Shown one piece after another: positions 24,556 to 37,001 of a DNA stretch of 64,000 nucleotides. Under the pieces are notes generated by a model that saw only the letters and a list, made by a program, of their open reading frames with translations, ran no database searches and was not told the DNA's origin. Position numbers and translations under genes: made by a program. Position 1 is the stretch's first letter. Each line of letters starts with the position of its first letter. Source of the DNA: Polyodon spathula (lineage: Eukaryota; Chordata; Actinopteri; Acipenseriformes; Polyodontidae); NCBI RefSeq assembly GCF_017654505.1, contig NC_054537.1:62927145-62991144 (forward strand), written 5' to 3'.

Positions 24556-25241
24556 TGTTTATTTTTTCATTTAAATGGTGTTTCTGCTATGCAAAAGTTA
24601 GCTATGATGTTCATAAATAAAACTTTTGAGTTCTTCTCATAGTTTGCGTTTCATTTTGATATCAAAGCTGTTTAAAATATACCCATCAAAATGGTGGTGG
24701 CTCTAGGTAGTAGCTTATTTCTATGGTATGATAGATGGGAACTGGCATATTCATATGTTCACACTAAGAATACAAAATGAAAACAGAAGCAAATGTGAAC
24801 TAAAACTTCTCTGTATGTGACTGTTGTAACCATAAATGTTTCTGTTTGTGAAGAAGCACTTTAAAGATGGATTATTCCTTGACATCAGACAAGGTAATCA
24901 ACATGGGACAAATGCTGTAGCAGCCTTAAAAGATGCCCCTAAACAAATGCAGACATGTTACAGGGCCAGTCTATTTAGCCTTCTGTATTTTTTCTTTTGT
25001 GCTGTAATAGTCTTTGGTACATTAATCTCAATAGAGTGACACAAGATAAGATAAAAAAGAAATAAGAAGAAAGTTCAGTCTGATAGTAAAGACAAGGGCA
25101 TGGTGACAGACCTGCTTGTAAATCACCACAGCGGCATGAAGATTTAAAACTAGATTTAGTTGCTGTTGTTGCTGAGAGCTTGAAAATCACAGTTCAAGAA
25201 AAAAAAAAAAGATATAAATTAATTATGTTCCAGTGCAGGTG

Positions 25242-25242
25242 T

Positions 25243-25271
<29 letters not shown>
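25242..25271. repeat. (TA)n microsatellite
   Basis: About 15 TA units. Confidence 0.95.
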
Positions 25272-25273
<2 letters not shown>

Positions 25274-25380
25274 TCAGTGTATTTAGATGAGAAGAAACAA
25301 GCTGATTAATAAAAAAAGAGTGAGAAATTACTGAAATACAGCCTGCCATCACAAACATATTGGGAAATTTATAATTTTAT

Positions 25381-25515
25381 GTATAAATAACACTTAATTG
25401 TATGTATTTGAAATTGCTACAGTTAACGTCACATACTGGTGAAATGTCAGTAAAGCTTAATTGCATGTATAAATAACACTTAATTGTATGGGTTTGAAAT
25501 CACTACAATTAATCC
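25381..25515. repeat. Direct duplication with 86-bp period
   Basis: GTATAAATAACACTTAATTG at 25381 recurs exactly at 25467. The similarity continues through GTATG...TTTGAAAT and CTACA.TTAA in both copies. Confidence 0.85.
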
Positions 25516-27094
25516 TGCATAGGGACTGAATAGTTGTGGCTGCTAAAGTGGATACTTATTCAAGAGACTTTTTTTGGAGCTAAGAGCACATAACCACTTA
25601 ATTCAGGTGACTGATAAAGAGCAAGCTGGTACGGGGTTTACAAAATACAGAACTGTTTTCACTATGTGTTTTAACAGCTCCATGAAAGATCCAAATTAAA
25701 GGAAAATTGAAATGACACCTGGGGAAACATTCCCCCTAAAGACATGTAAAGGATACTTCTGTGTTAAGTCAGTTCCATATACCATATACATGGTACACTA
25801 CAGGCTTATACTGTATATGTACTGTAAAGCACTATAATAAAAATAGTTCACCACGCCAAAACATTATAAAAGCAAGGGAAAAGCAACATAAACTGTTATA
25901 TTACTGTGGACAAGAATGTAATAACAGGATACAACACATCTGACAATCCGAAGACAAAGAGGTCTTCTTTCATAACCAGTATTTCCATAATAGTTATTAA
26001 ATGATGATTATATTCATCAAAATTGGCATCTTGGTTAACCACAGACATGGAATGACAGCCCTTTTTTTTTTATCGGATTAGGTCTTTGGGTTCTCTTACT
26101 CAGAACACCCCTTAGCATTCAATACATTTTCGCAAAGTAATTACAGTCACCAAAATTAAAAACCACGAAAAAAATTAAATAAAAAAGCCTGCGTTTCTTT
26201 CTGAAAGTGAGCGTGTTTGAAGAAAGGTGTAAATCTCAAAACACTTTTGTACAGACATTCAAACAAGAACCCCATGTGAAAGCAAATACATTTGAAAAAA
26301 TGTTTTTTTCTAATAATTCAGTGAAATGTTATCTGTTTCAACATATGGGGGCTGAATGTTTGCCAGATATTTTGTACTAATAGACTATGAAATATCTGGC
26401 AATTTGTCAGTTGTGTCCTTTGTAGACTTGCATGGTTGCCATTTTATATTCTTCCATTCCAGGAATTATATATTTCCTTCAGATTAAATCATGGGAATAA
26501 TGTTATACTGCTGTTGCTATGTTGTTGATTGGCTCTTTATGATGCTTCTGTACCATATCGTTTTATTGCAGGATTACAGGATTTGGAACATCAATGAATG
26601 TGAAAGGCAAAGAGATTCCACTTGTCATACAATTACTGAATATCACAGAAACTGTATTCCTGGCTATGGCTATTTATGAACCACATACAGTATCAAAGTC
26701 TTCAAGAATCACACAATCTAAACATTGAGGTATCAAAGCCCATGGTTTAATCCTCTATGATTTATTAATCCTCATGTATCAAAACCCATGTCGGCCAGGT
26801 TGTGACATGCCTACTATAATGATACTGCACTCCCACCCTATGGTTGATACTTACTTGAGCACTTATATCACCATTAATCCTTGGAAGGAATGACCCTAAA
26901 GCTTAATTCCAGGTTTTCAGTTTACAATGGAGCCATTATCAACACAGACGCCTTAGTGATGTTATTAGTGCTATATTGTTATTACAATTTCTTGAGTAGG
27001 GTCGGTTTAATCATAATAATCACAATCATAAGCACAATTGATTACAGTATCAATTATTATCATTATCATTAATTAATCGCTTTCACACTGCAAA

Positions 27095-27275
27095 TTACAA
27101 TTATTTAATTGCACTTCTGCCAAGTTAAACAGATGAAACAGCCTTTTGGTCCATTCTACTCTTGTCATCAAAAATCAATAATAAGCTAGTTCAGAGATTT
27201 GAACTGTGATATCAGTGCCCATTTGTTTTCGAGACCGGATCCATTACTATAGCTCTAGCTATCTATACACCAGCA
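27095..27275 (-). mobile_element. Possible tRNA-derived SINE
   Basis: On the minus strand, GATAGCTAGAGCTATAG resembles a pol III A box. About 55 bases later CAGTTCAAATCTC resembles a B box. The body then contains AGAATGGACCAAAAGGCTG, a phrase like the conserved SINE/LINE tails of many fishes. A similar phrase (GATGGGCCAAATGGCC) is at 43940. The assignment rests on short motifs only. Confidence 0.35.
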
Positions 27276-27302
27276 ACACTTAAAGCTTTCCAATATGTGT
27301 AA

Positions 27303-27333
27303 AAGGGAGCCTGTGTTTGAATCAAAACATTGG
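27303..27333 (-). mobile_element. Penelope-like element end fragment
   Basis: 31 bp identical but for one base to 63123-63153, which lies in the terminal region of the Penelope-like element there. The fragment abuts a CA microsatellite. Confidence 0.5.
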
Positions 27334-27334
27334 C

Positions 27335-27337
<3 letters not shown>

Positions 27338-27385
<48 letters not shown>
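27338..27385. repeat. (CA)n microsatellite
   Basis: About 24 CA units. Confidence 0.97.
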
Positions 27386-27387
<2 letters not shown>

Positions 27388-30300
27388 AAGCAAGTTGACC
27401 AAAAGCATTTTGAAGACTTCAGTATACAGCAGTTATCAGAAGCAGAACTACTATTGTAGAGACTAGCTAATCTCCTACATATATAGGAGACATGAAGTCA
27501 TTAACCAACTAGTTGATTTCTTAGGGGATACAATCACTAAGCTTGCTTTGTAAAGTGATCACACCCCTACATATGGCATACTATTCACAGTCACGTAAAA
27601 TAACCTTTTAAGGCATGACTGGTGAAATCATGCCTTCTTTAATTATTGAACTTAGTTTTAGTAAATGATTGAAGTGTATATGAGATGGTCTTTGCAATTC
27701 CACTGGTAATGGAAAAAACTGAGCAAAATGACTTCAAGCTAAGTTTCAGCTTTGAAATGTACATGTAATGAAGAGTGATGAGATATTGCCAACAAATATT
27801 ATAAAAAATAAATGAGACAGGTATTTGGCTTTTGCAAAACTTCTGGGAAATCTTCTATATTTGGCTTCACAGGATTAATGGGTACTGATTCCTATTGGCC
27901 AAGCAGACTATTACTGCTGCACAAAGGTAGCATTTAAGAGATGGTAGTAAAGCTAAAAATGTAAAAATAAAAAAGATGAAGGTAGAACTGGCCCACCCAA
28001 AATATCTACATCTATTTGTTAACAGTGCATGGAAAGCCTCCCTATAAAACAAATAGTATACTTATTATACTGGGCTATTAATGTGGTAATAAGTTCTATA
28101 TAATGTTAGTATCACATAATAAATCTTTTTCACTGATATAGTTACACCTGTGGGCATTTATAAAGCCAAACCAATATATGTTACCATTCCAACAAGAATT
28201 GCCAACACAACCCTTTCAAAATTCTATAGTACCACTATTTTCAGTTTTACTGTATTGATGTTTTAATTTCTGTTCAAAGATCAATAAAGTATATTTTTTA
28301 TTTTTACATATTAATGTTAAAATCAATTACGGAAACTACAGGTAAAGTAGTAATGCAAAAATATGTAACCTTTTGCTGTTTTTATTTTCTCCATTAGGTG
28401 GAGCTGTGCTATGTTTTCATCCAGTGTGGCTGCACACTGTTGGGAGTGTTTTCTGCAGGATGAGCTCCAAGGTTCAAAGCAATGTGCCAGATGTTTCCTG
28501 GCCGTCATGCTAGTTAAGTGCACATGATAATGGCATCACGTAATATAGTTGACCAGCATTGCCCCAGAGTTAACAGGAATATTCTGAGATAAAATACAAC
28601 TGTTCTGCCAATTTACTGTATAGAATAACACTATGCCTATTGAGGTAGCTGAGAGATGGAGTTCTTAAGGACTATCTCCCAGCATGGGGTCAGGCTACAA
28701 ACCTACTTTACAAACAGTGGAGAATATCTGACTATTTAATAAATCATAAAAGGCTTTAAAAGAAAAGAGTCTATAAAGTTTTATTTTCATAACAAATGGT
28801 ACTAATCTTCATAGCATATTAACTTAAAGATATATTTTTTAAAAAGTAGCACAGTAGCACAAATGAGTTGCAGAGGCAGACAAAAACTTATATTAAAAAA
28901 AAAAAAAGTATATATGTATTGCGATTGATGATTACTGGGATAATCTTACATCGATTTCAAAACTGCTGACTTGACGACACAGTCCTTAGGAGATGAACCC
29001 GATCATGCTGTGATTGCTCACCTTAGTACTACCATGTGGTGCAAGTTCCCTTGGGAGTAGTTCAGCGTGCTTTGTGTATCGGAACTTGAGTTACACATGT
29101 AAAAATAGTTGTCTGTTCTACAACGAGTTCGCTTTCCACACTAACAACAAGCGCTGGACGAAAGCTCTTCATTGCGGTTTTCATAGGTCATAGAAAAAAA
29201 GCAACAGAAACACAGATGATTGACAAAATGAAAATCTATGAAACTGATATCAATGAAAGTGAAAATAAAAAACAGAAATTGATAATAACATTCATAGCCA
29301 AACTGAAACTCAAATGTATCACCCTAAATCAAAGTGTATCGATATTACTAAACAAACACACCATGGCCTGTCTGGCCTTGGAATAACAAACTGTGTGTGA
29401 CAAGTAACGATTCATTACTCCAGCTAGAAATGACTTACCAGATCCATTTATATCTACCATTTCCAAACCTTCACCTTAAAACAAGCCAAGTGACAAATGT
29501 TGATTCTGAAAGTTATGGCAGGCAGTTGTGGGTAAAAGGATTTATGTTTGTGTGTGTGTGTGTGCACTTTGTTGTGGTTGAACATAGTGCCAGTCTCTAA
29601 AACCATGTTCCTCAAATGAGACCAGGATTTTGTAACTGTATCCCAGAAACTACACAATGAATAGTTCTCCCACTTAGCCTCCCTTATCATTTATAAAGAG
29701 TAAGTAGCTTTAAAATGTCAGTTTAATTGCTTTTTTACATTTCCTTTTCTATGTTTTTCAGTCATTCAGAGTGGTTCTGGTTTGTGTTTCTTCCAGTTTT
29801 TGTTATTACAATTTTGTACTTGCTTTGAGTTTGTCTTGAGTAGGGCTGACAGCTGGCACCATAAAAAAGTAGGGCAATGTGCAGAAGTTAAATAGCATTT
29901 GAAGCAACTTACTCTTGAAGGTAAACATATAAACTGCAAAGCATCTGCAACCGATAACAAGTTTTAATGTTTAACAACAAACCATGAGGACCTGCTTAAA
30001 TATTATTGCAGGTTTAGATATTCTGTAGAGGCAATGCCAAGCCTACACAGGCTTGCATGCTGCAATATCACCACCACCACCTGATGTAGAGAAGGAGCAG
30101 ACCTGTGTTTGCAAATTATACCTAAAATATAAGACAGTAAGGTAACAGCCCAATTATAGATTTTTCTGTATTGTTAGGATTGTTATGTGTTGGTTCCTCA
30201 AGCAATGTCATGGAGAAAGAGGTACTGCAAGATAACAGATTGGGAGGTTCTCTTGCCGATCTGATGCAAACAGCAACACGAATGCACATTTTTACAGCAC

Positions 30301-30436
30301 CCATCCGTGCATAAAAATACCCAAGCATGGGATGAAACACAAAAGAAATGAGAAAACCTACACTGTATATATAAAAATGTGGGTGACCTGGTTAATTGAA
30401 TCTCTAGCATGTAACAAATAATCCAAAGACACTTAC

Positions 30437-30516
30437 CTGGTACACCCGGTGGTGTTTTCAGGTATTTTCCATTAAAGTGTTGAATTACTACTTCACATTT
30501 CTCAGTGGACTCCATT
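30437..30516 (-). CDS. RBMS3: RBMS3 coding exon B: end of RRM2
   Basis: Internal coding exon of 80 nt on the minus strand. The acceptor is TTCTAG before 30516 and the donor is a consensus CAG|GTAAGT after 30437. Its first base completes the Arg codon begun by exon A. Then follow 26 codons reading [18 protein letters not shown] and LKTPPGVP, and one leftover G. This is the last strand and helix of RRM2, so the RNP1 motif (RGVGFAR-M) is split by the intron. The sequence matches the RBMS family strongly. The spelling [16 protein letters not shown] matches RBMS3, whereas RBMS1 has AVIGHFNGKFIKTPPG (from memory). Only 1310 bp separates it from exon A, but 28.7 kb separates it from exon C. Confidence 0.95.
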
Positions 30517-30594
30517 CTAGAATACAAAAAAAAAAATAATAATAATAATATAGCGAGACTTATCTCTCTATCTCTCTAAGAGATTCTCTCGCGA

Positions 30595-30637
<43 letters not shown>

Positions 30638-31565
30638 ATCAAATTAATTATTTAGTCCAAAAAAAAAGAATAATGTTTTATAAAAAGAGAAAGATACAAC
30701 AACATGAGTCAAGCAAGTCTTACTTATAATAATTTAAGAACTTGTTTTGTGAAATAAAACTCTAAAGAGCAACACTATATGGACAATTTAATAGATTACA
30801 CCTGAGAAAATGCAACAAAGACTTAATGTTATTTGAGAATTATTCTATATTTTTTCTTACTATGGGAAAATATTTTAAATAAAAATATATATATTTTTGC
30901 CAGTATGAGATTAAAATAAAATATTAACAAGCACCCCATGTACTGTACTTTAAATAACACATCACACATACATAATGTCAAGGCCATTAAAACATGCATA
31001 TCTATTTTAGTGAATGAGAGGTGACAAGGCCTAGGAGTAGGTCACACATTGTCCTCTACAGAGAAAGACAGTGTGACGCTCTTTTCACAGCTTTATTTGA
31101 AAAACTACCTCTGAAAGAATGTGCCCATTTTAAAGAAGAATTGCACAATTAGAGGCTGTGAAAAGACTGCATGCTCTAATCTGCGGCACGCTTCACTTAA
31201 AACCAAGTGCTGTTATCAGCCTTGACTGCAGAGGACGAATACAGAGAGAGAACTGTCTACATTTCTCTTTTCATGCAGTACTGAAGTAGAACTACACCTG
31301 CGCTCTTTTTTCAGTGCGGTACCTGGACACAATATACTGAGAGGAATAATTATCAATGCCATTAAGTGTTTTTGTCCTGAAGAATTACCTGCTAAATGAC
31401 CCTAATGGATTCTGATGACATTAATGGAAAGTGCAAACAGTTTATCTTCTTTGATATACATTGTTTTCCCATAACATCTGGTATTTCACAGACTACACAG
31501 CACATCATAAAAAAAATACAATCCTTAACGATTAAAACCTAAAACAGGTGTTGTCTGCAGTGTCT

Positions 31566-31596
<31 letters not shown>

Positions 31597-31826
31597 GGTC
31601 TTATGCTAAATATTACTTATTATTAACCCCTTATTTAACCTCGGCAATAACTTTGGTATTACCTCAGACAAGTATGCGCCTTTTAAGGTGTGTATGATTC
31701 TTCAAGGACTTGGTGCAAAACAAAGCACAGTGAAGCCCTCTCAAGGTGATTAGAAGCAGGTAGCAAGCCTGTACACCTGAATAAGCCTGCACATTCACAG
31801 ACTGAGCATTTCAATTTAGTGCAAAC
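30517..31826 (-). other. RBMS3 intron between exons A and B (1310 bp)
   Basis: Bounded by GTTTGC at exon A and TTCTAG at exon B. It contains an AAT stretch (about 30533-30550), a (TA)n tract (30597-30632), a T-run passing into a 20-base G-run (31565-31595), and otherwise unremarkable AT-rich DNA. No embedded transposon was recognised, unlike the flanking large introns. Confidence 0.9.
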
Positions 31827-31984
31827 CTGGCGAACCCGACCCCTCTGCTGACCCCGTTGGCATCCCTCAATATCCTTGTGGAAATGACGTGACCAAAAGG
31901 CTTGAGCATGTTCTCCAGCTCCTGCTCGTCCATAGAAATGGGGAGATTGGAAATGTACAGGTTTGTGGGATCCTGCTCTTGTTG
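31827..31984 (-). CDS. RBMS3: RBMS3 coding exon A: first part of RRM2
   Basis: Internal coding exon on the minus strand. Transcription enters at 31984 after a pyrimidine-rich acceptor ending TTTTCCAG and leaves at 31827 before a GT donor (CAG|GTTTGC). It is 158 nt long, starting in phase 0 and ending two bases into a codon. The peptide opens with [17 protein letters not shown], which holds the RNP2 strand (LYISNLP) of an RRM. It continues through the helix with [16 protein letters not shown] and ends with the RNP1 core RGVGFA. RBMS proteins (MSSP family) bind AU-rich RNA or single-stranded DNA through two tandem RRMs, and this is the N-terminal two thirds of RRM2. The residues GHV and DANGVSRG fit RBMS3 better than RBMS1 (GQV, DSSGTSRG) as I remember them. 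RRM1 exons were not found up to position 64000, so they are probably upstream of the window. Confidence 0.95.
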
Positions 31985-34300
31985 CTGGAAAACAATACAA
32001 AAAGAAAAAGAACATTTTCAGTAATCATGTTAAAGGACAATTTGCTAGGGAGAAGACACACCGTTGCTTGCTGTACGCCTAGTTTCTATGCTGGACTGAA
32101 GTCATGTCTCCCATCTCGGAAGGGGTTTTAGCAAAGGTTCTGTGTTGCTCTCTGACCCACCACATATCGATTCAAATCACCAGGGGTGTAGGCATGCGAA
32201 AGGCCAAAAAAGAGCCTTCTTGAGCTGAATGTGTCTGCAGCTACATCATACCTTATTTAAAAGGTCATGCTGTTCTCAGGTGGGGCATTTTTAATGGAAC
32301 AGGCCCTGAACTGGGGCTCCCTGATCCCAATTCCTTTTAATCGAATGCATCTAAACAAAGCACCACAATGCTTTGGAAAAACAAAACAAAACAAAAAAAA
32401 AAAAAAAAACACTCATAGATTAACTGCAACTGTAGTTGTTGATATCATGTTAGTTTAGGGTTTTTTTATACTGGCAGGCAGTTATATACAACATGCTAGT
32501 AACATAATATTACATCATTCCTACATTTTACTACTTATAAAGTGGCAATATTTTGGTGTGTCACTATTGAAATTATTAGTCTCAGTCAGTAATCATCAGT
32601 TTGAAACAGCCCTGGAAAAAAATGAATGAATGAATACATTAATCTAGGGGCATATATAAGGCACCTTATATAATATACACGAAGAAAGCTAAATTACACA
32701 AAATATCACTATTCAGGAAATCAATCATTACTTTTCAATTCCAGCCCCATAACAGTACAGTAAGGAAGCTATGGATAATTGCTAGCATAGTTATTTCAGG
32801 AGGATATGCGTTTTAAGGGTGGTTTTAACATTTTACCTCAATTAGACTAAGTGGAGACATAATGTTATGGAGACTGGCCCAAGTGTATTACTGGAGAAAA
32901 TAAATACTTTTATTTAGAAGATACTGCCTCACGATGCTGCTTATTTCTGTATAATTGGTATCTGCACTACATTAAAATGCTGAAACTCATTAATCTCCAT
33001 TGACAGAGTTGGGAATAATAACCCCAGAAAACAGTCTATTCTAGCTGCTTCTAAAGTAACTTAATTAGGAATATAGCACATACACTCACAAGGGCATGGG
33101 GTAACAGTATTACTGAATTTAGATCTAATATTTCCTGGGCTGTTACTTATATTGTGTACAGTATATTAACTTTGTCACACAGACATATCCAAAACAGAAA
33201 TATACATATACTGGTTTTCAAAGGAGAGCAGAACAGGTGTACTGAACAAAACTATAGACACAAGGACAAGCCATCTAATCACGCATATAACAATAAATTT
33301 CAAGTTCATAAAGGTATTCTGACAAAGAATTTTGCTATGTATTTTTATTGGGGAACATGGATATTTGACAGAACTAGCTTTTTAACAGTCTAGACCAGAT
33401 TTCATCACCCAAACACTATTTTATTCATTAAAACTGACTATTGAACAAACATTTAACGTATGTTTATATCATACATCACCCGTCCCATGCCCAACCAAGC
33501 AATACATGCACAGGTCTACAGTATAAAAGAGGCAGAATTCAATTATTTCAATAAGAAACAGGAATTAAAGAATCAAAACAAAATAATGCAATAAGATACC
33601 TGATAATGAGGGTGAGTGTCTGTGAGAGGGCTGTGGTTTAGTACAACACTGTAATACATAGCACTGGGCTGTAACATATGATACTCCACAGGGGTAGCTC
33701 AGGGATCGTCACTGTTGTTGTTTTGAATTCAGGCCATACTATTCAGTCACATCAAGGGGAAGAAAGCTATAACAAGATTATTTGCCCTTAAATGGAAATG
33801 CTGCGTCAGTTTCAACTCTTTAGCATTGAATTGAAGTAGATCGCCAGAACATTACAAATTCTAACTTTAAACATAGTCATAAATGATGGATTTAATTGAA
33901 TCCACAGAAGCTTAAATTATGCAGTAATGGATATCCTGGGTATTTATATCTAGGTCAGTGAATAATGAGTTCCTAAATACCACAGGAAAAAAGAGCAGGA
34001 TGGCTAGCCTTTGGGAAACCTACAGTAACAACACACATTAATGAAAATTGAGCAAGCCTCTCTTCTGAGAGGAAAAAAGACTTACATAAGTGTGTTCCCC
34101 CAGCTACTGCCTAAAGACAATATCAAAAGCCCAGTTACTTGTGCAAAAGAATGCCCGGTCCAAGTTTCATCAAAATGAAATAAGCTTTTCTCTAAGGATA
34201 TGAAAAAAACGAAAATTGTGCTAAAGCAGCTTATGCACGATGGACAGAAGATATAACAGCAAGAACTATAAAATAATGACTTAGACACTAAGGAAATATA

Positions 34301-34557
34301 CAGCTATGGCCAGACGTTTTACATCAACCTATAGAATTAACACATTTTGCTTCATAGTGTCAAATGAAACCTGCTGAATAATGTTTTGTAAACATACTGA
34401 ATTACATACTATGTTGTAGTTTTCCCATATAATACCTTGTTGTAGTTTTCCATATACTTCAAACATGAAATACTGTACTACTTTTATGGTTTCTGGTAGA
34501 CTTTTGCAATATCAGTATCAATAAATTGTTATGATGTTAAAAAAAAAAAAAAATCAA

Positions 34558-34651
<94 letters not shown>

Positions 34652-34687
34652 AAATTCTAGGCAATGCAAAACTTTTGGCCATAGCTG
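34301..34687. mobile_element. Tc1/mariner-type MITE carrying a TA tract
   Basis: The ends are inverted repeats: CAGCTATGGCCAGACGTTTT at 34301 and, on the other strand from 34687, CAGCTATGGCCAAAAGTTTT. Similarity extends to about 38 bp, through CCTA.AGAATT. TA dinucleotides at 34299-34300 and 34688-34689 are the expected target duplication. There is no coding capacity. An 80-bp (TA)n tract (34563-34644) has grown inside, near the right end. A partial relative is at 51590-51641. Confidence 0.85.
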
Positions 34688-36229
34688 TACATTTATGCAG
34701 CCGTAATAGCGATAGATGTTACTGTATATTGAGTAAAACAGAATGAACAACACATTACTATAAACTGTACTTTCCTGCATGTATGCAAATCAAGGGGCAT
34801 ATTGTCAATATAAAAGGAAAGAATTTGTAGTATTAATATCATCCTCTAGCATTTTGGTGACATTCATCCATATTATGAGATTAGTGCTGTTCTGATCTAA
34901 CCCTCCTGTAACAGAGGCTGCTTTGTTTGTCATATAACCCACTGCACATCTAAAATGGGCTATTCCTTGCCCTGAGACAGGAAAGCTACAGCACAGACTA
35001 GCCTGTTGATATATTTTGCCCATAGTTTCTTCACCAGTTCCTTTATCAGCATTCCAGAAAAAAAAAAAAAAAAAAAACTACAAAATACATCTATCTACTG
35101 TATAGTTGAACATTGGACCATTAACAATAGGAGGATTATCAAATGCTCAAATGTTTTCATGTATTTCCTTCAGGTCTATAAATGTGCAGTTAAACCCACA
35201 CTATACAAAAACACCTTCTAGTAGGCAGTAGTAAATCAGACTTTGGTTAATTTTCTCAGACTGCAATTCAAGTCCTTTGCACCCAATGCGGTTCTGTTAG
35301 AATCCTGCTAAAACAATGACACTGGGCTTTGAAAAACAGAGGGCGCTATCGGTTTTTGCACAAAAAAGCAGTTCTCAGAAAGGGATTAAGCACCTAAAGT
35401 GAGCTATGCAAAGAATTCATAATGCTAGTGTGGAGCCCTGAACCCCAGAAAACAAAAAAAAGTTTACCAAAGCCTGCTAAGCAAGTTCAGTGTTAAACAC
35501 AGTTATTTAATAACAGAAGCAGCATGCTTTGGGACCCTGGAAGGGCAGCGCTGAAAACTTAATGAATCCACGGTGAGTCGCTGTGTAGTGAATTGGGAGA
35601 GAGGGGGATACATGAAGTGGGGGCTGGTCTACCATGGCAACAGCCTCCCCCTGTTTCTATAGCGCCCGGTTTAAAGTGTCAAGAGTCAGGGAATTATAAA
35701 ACAAAAGTAGCATAAAGAGCTGTCAATCAGGGAAGCCTTTGATGTGCTCCTTGCTCCAGAGGCTTTCTGCTTTGTGAATGGAGAGATCAATCACCACCAC
35801 TTTGAAGCTTTGTTGTCAAACATATCCCAGCTACATCCACCATGCTGTCGAGCACGTTAATCAAAATGTTAATAGCTTGGTGGCTATGGACTGGGTGCCA
35901 CAAATGTACAGGATTAGCAAAACAAGCATTTTAAGGTTTTAGAAATTGCACAGCAAAAAAAACCCAGGTTAGATTTAACTTGTTTTATAACATTTAATTT
36001 GATTTTATGATTTATGATTTTATTTGCATGCACAGTTTAACTTGAAGTCTCACTACAGATACTGTATGTAAGGTAAAAGTAGTATATAATATATTTAGGT
36101 TTGCAAATCGCAAGTAAAATATGCAAGGAACATGAGGTTCTTACTCATAACAGAGATCAAGGACTCATAATGGGCTGCATATATGTTGTGAAAGCACTGT
36201 GCATGTGACACACCAAGCAGTCCCAGACT

Positions 36230-37001
36230 GACCTGCCATTACACTGCCCCCTGCTCAAACACTTCCCAGCCCAGAAAGCACTGACCTTTCACTTCTGGTG
36301 TGGCAGCCTGCATGGTTGCCAGCAGGGTGGAGGACAGCAACAGACAGGGCTTGCCGACACGTTTGAGGGTGCCACAATGTGAACACTACAGGGGCTGGGG
36401 CACATCACGGGCCTCCAGGACGGCCACCAATCCCAGACAGCAGGCTTCCTTGGACCGCCGACCCCCTCCATACAGCGGGGTAGAGGCTAGCTAGCACAGC
36501 CCCAGCAGTAATCTCTAAACCCGGCTGCTGTTTGGAGAGGGCTGGATGCTGCAGCCATGGCACGGGGCACTCTCTGGGGTGGCACCACTTGACTCTTTGG
36601 CAGGGGTGCTGGACTCTCTCCTTGGGTTATGGGGATGCTGGGGTCTCTCTCTGGGGCTCTAGCAGCACAAGGTACTCTCTTTCTGGTAGCGCAGGACAGT
36701 CTCTTCCTGGCGGTGTGAGGTACTCTCTCGCTGGCAGCACTGTGCAATCTCTCACTGGCGGTGGCATGGGGTACTCTCTCTCTGGTAGCGCAAGACAGTG
36801 GTGTCCTGGTGGAGCGGAGCTCTCTGGTGACAGCTGCGGTGCGGAGCTCTATTTTCTCAGAGGGTAATGCTTGGGGTCTTTCCTTGGGGCTCTTGGGTGG
36901 ATCTCTCTGTCTCCAAGATCGACATCCTTCCCCTGCTTCTTTTGGTTGCTTCTGACTGGGCATCTCCTGTAGTCTGCATATCCCACTTACTTCTGACACC
37001 A
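36230..37001 (-). pseudogene. LTR retrotransposon leader and gag-like fragment
   Basis: The minus strand just inside the LTR reads TGGTGTCAGAAGTAAGTGGG from 37001. This is a primer-binding site like that for tRNA-Leu with three extra bases. An open frame to 36487 follows. Its middle (about 36655-36800) is a string of diverged 8-residue units such as RERVPHAT, SERLHSAA, SERVPHTA and RKRLSCAT. Beyond it, broken frames contain CSHCGTLKRVGKPC, possibly a worn zinc knuckle. I call it gag-like by position only. The element ends near 36230. No pol or second LTR is present, so it is 3'-truncated. Confidence 0.55.

Larger units (their letters stand above)
22859..24707 (+). pseudogene. piggyBac-type transposon, decayed transposase
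   Basis: The left end follows TTAA (22855-22858) and reads CACTAGAATTGCCACAGTAG, then TCATTTTGACGG. The right end at 24682-24707 is an inverted form of similar sequence (CTAGAGCCACCACCATTTTGATGG on the minus strand), but no clean TTAA follows it. Plus-strand coding remnants lie in order. First are QCMSNKPVKSRFKFWLTAD (about 23487) and DETCPAGQR (about 23560). Then come SLVGTINKARREFPS (about 23752) and FNNVLDMAAIYSFVLYNECTG (given here as two overlapping pieces of one frame, about 23850). Last is a C-terminal cysteine-rich domain ICTQCERAMCGTCTRQ ending ICVDCA (about 24090-24170). These are standard piggyBac blocks. Sequence between LVLRE and the LFNN block is deleted, and several frameshifts are present. 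Confidence 0.85.
1702..30436 (-). other. RBMS3 intron between exons B and C (28.7 kb)
   Basis: Bounded by the GTAAGT donor of exon B and the CCTCAG acceptor of exon C. Recognised insertions are annotated individually. I saw no gene, RNA gene or clear transposon in these stretches: 1702-3289, 4695-5078, 5672-6522, 6553-11059, 11683-12033, 12733-13558, 14551-16007, 17613-18651, 18781-19417, 21261-22854, 24711-25241, 25516-27094 and 27386-30436. They are AT-rich unique-looking DNA with scattered A or T runs. The open frames of 60-85 codons there have no family resemblance and no splice context. Confidence 0.85.

Noticed and set aside
33690..33735. GGGTAGCTCAGGGATCG followed by TTTTGAATTCAGG, like tRNA A and B boxes
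   Set aside because: The boxes are only about 30 bases apart, the B box is poor, and no cloverleaf can be drawn.
36532..36867. 111-codon plus-strand frame with repeated YSLSGSA-like units
   Set aside because: It is the opposite-strand shadow of the repeated gag-like frame. The LTR and primer-binding site put the real sense on the minus strand.
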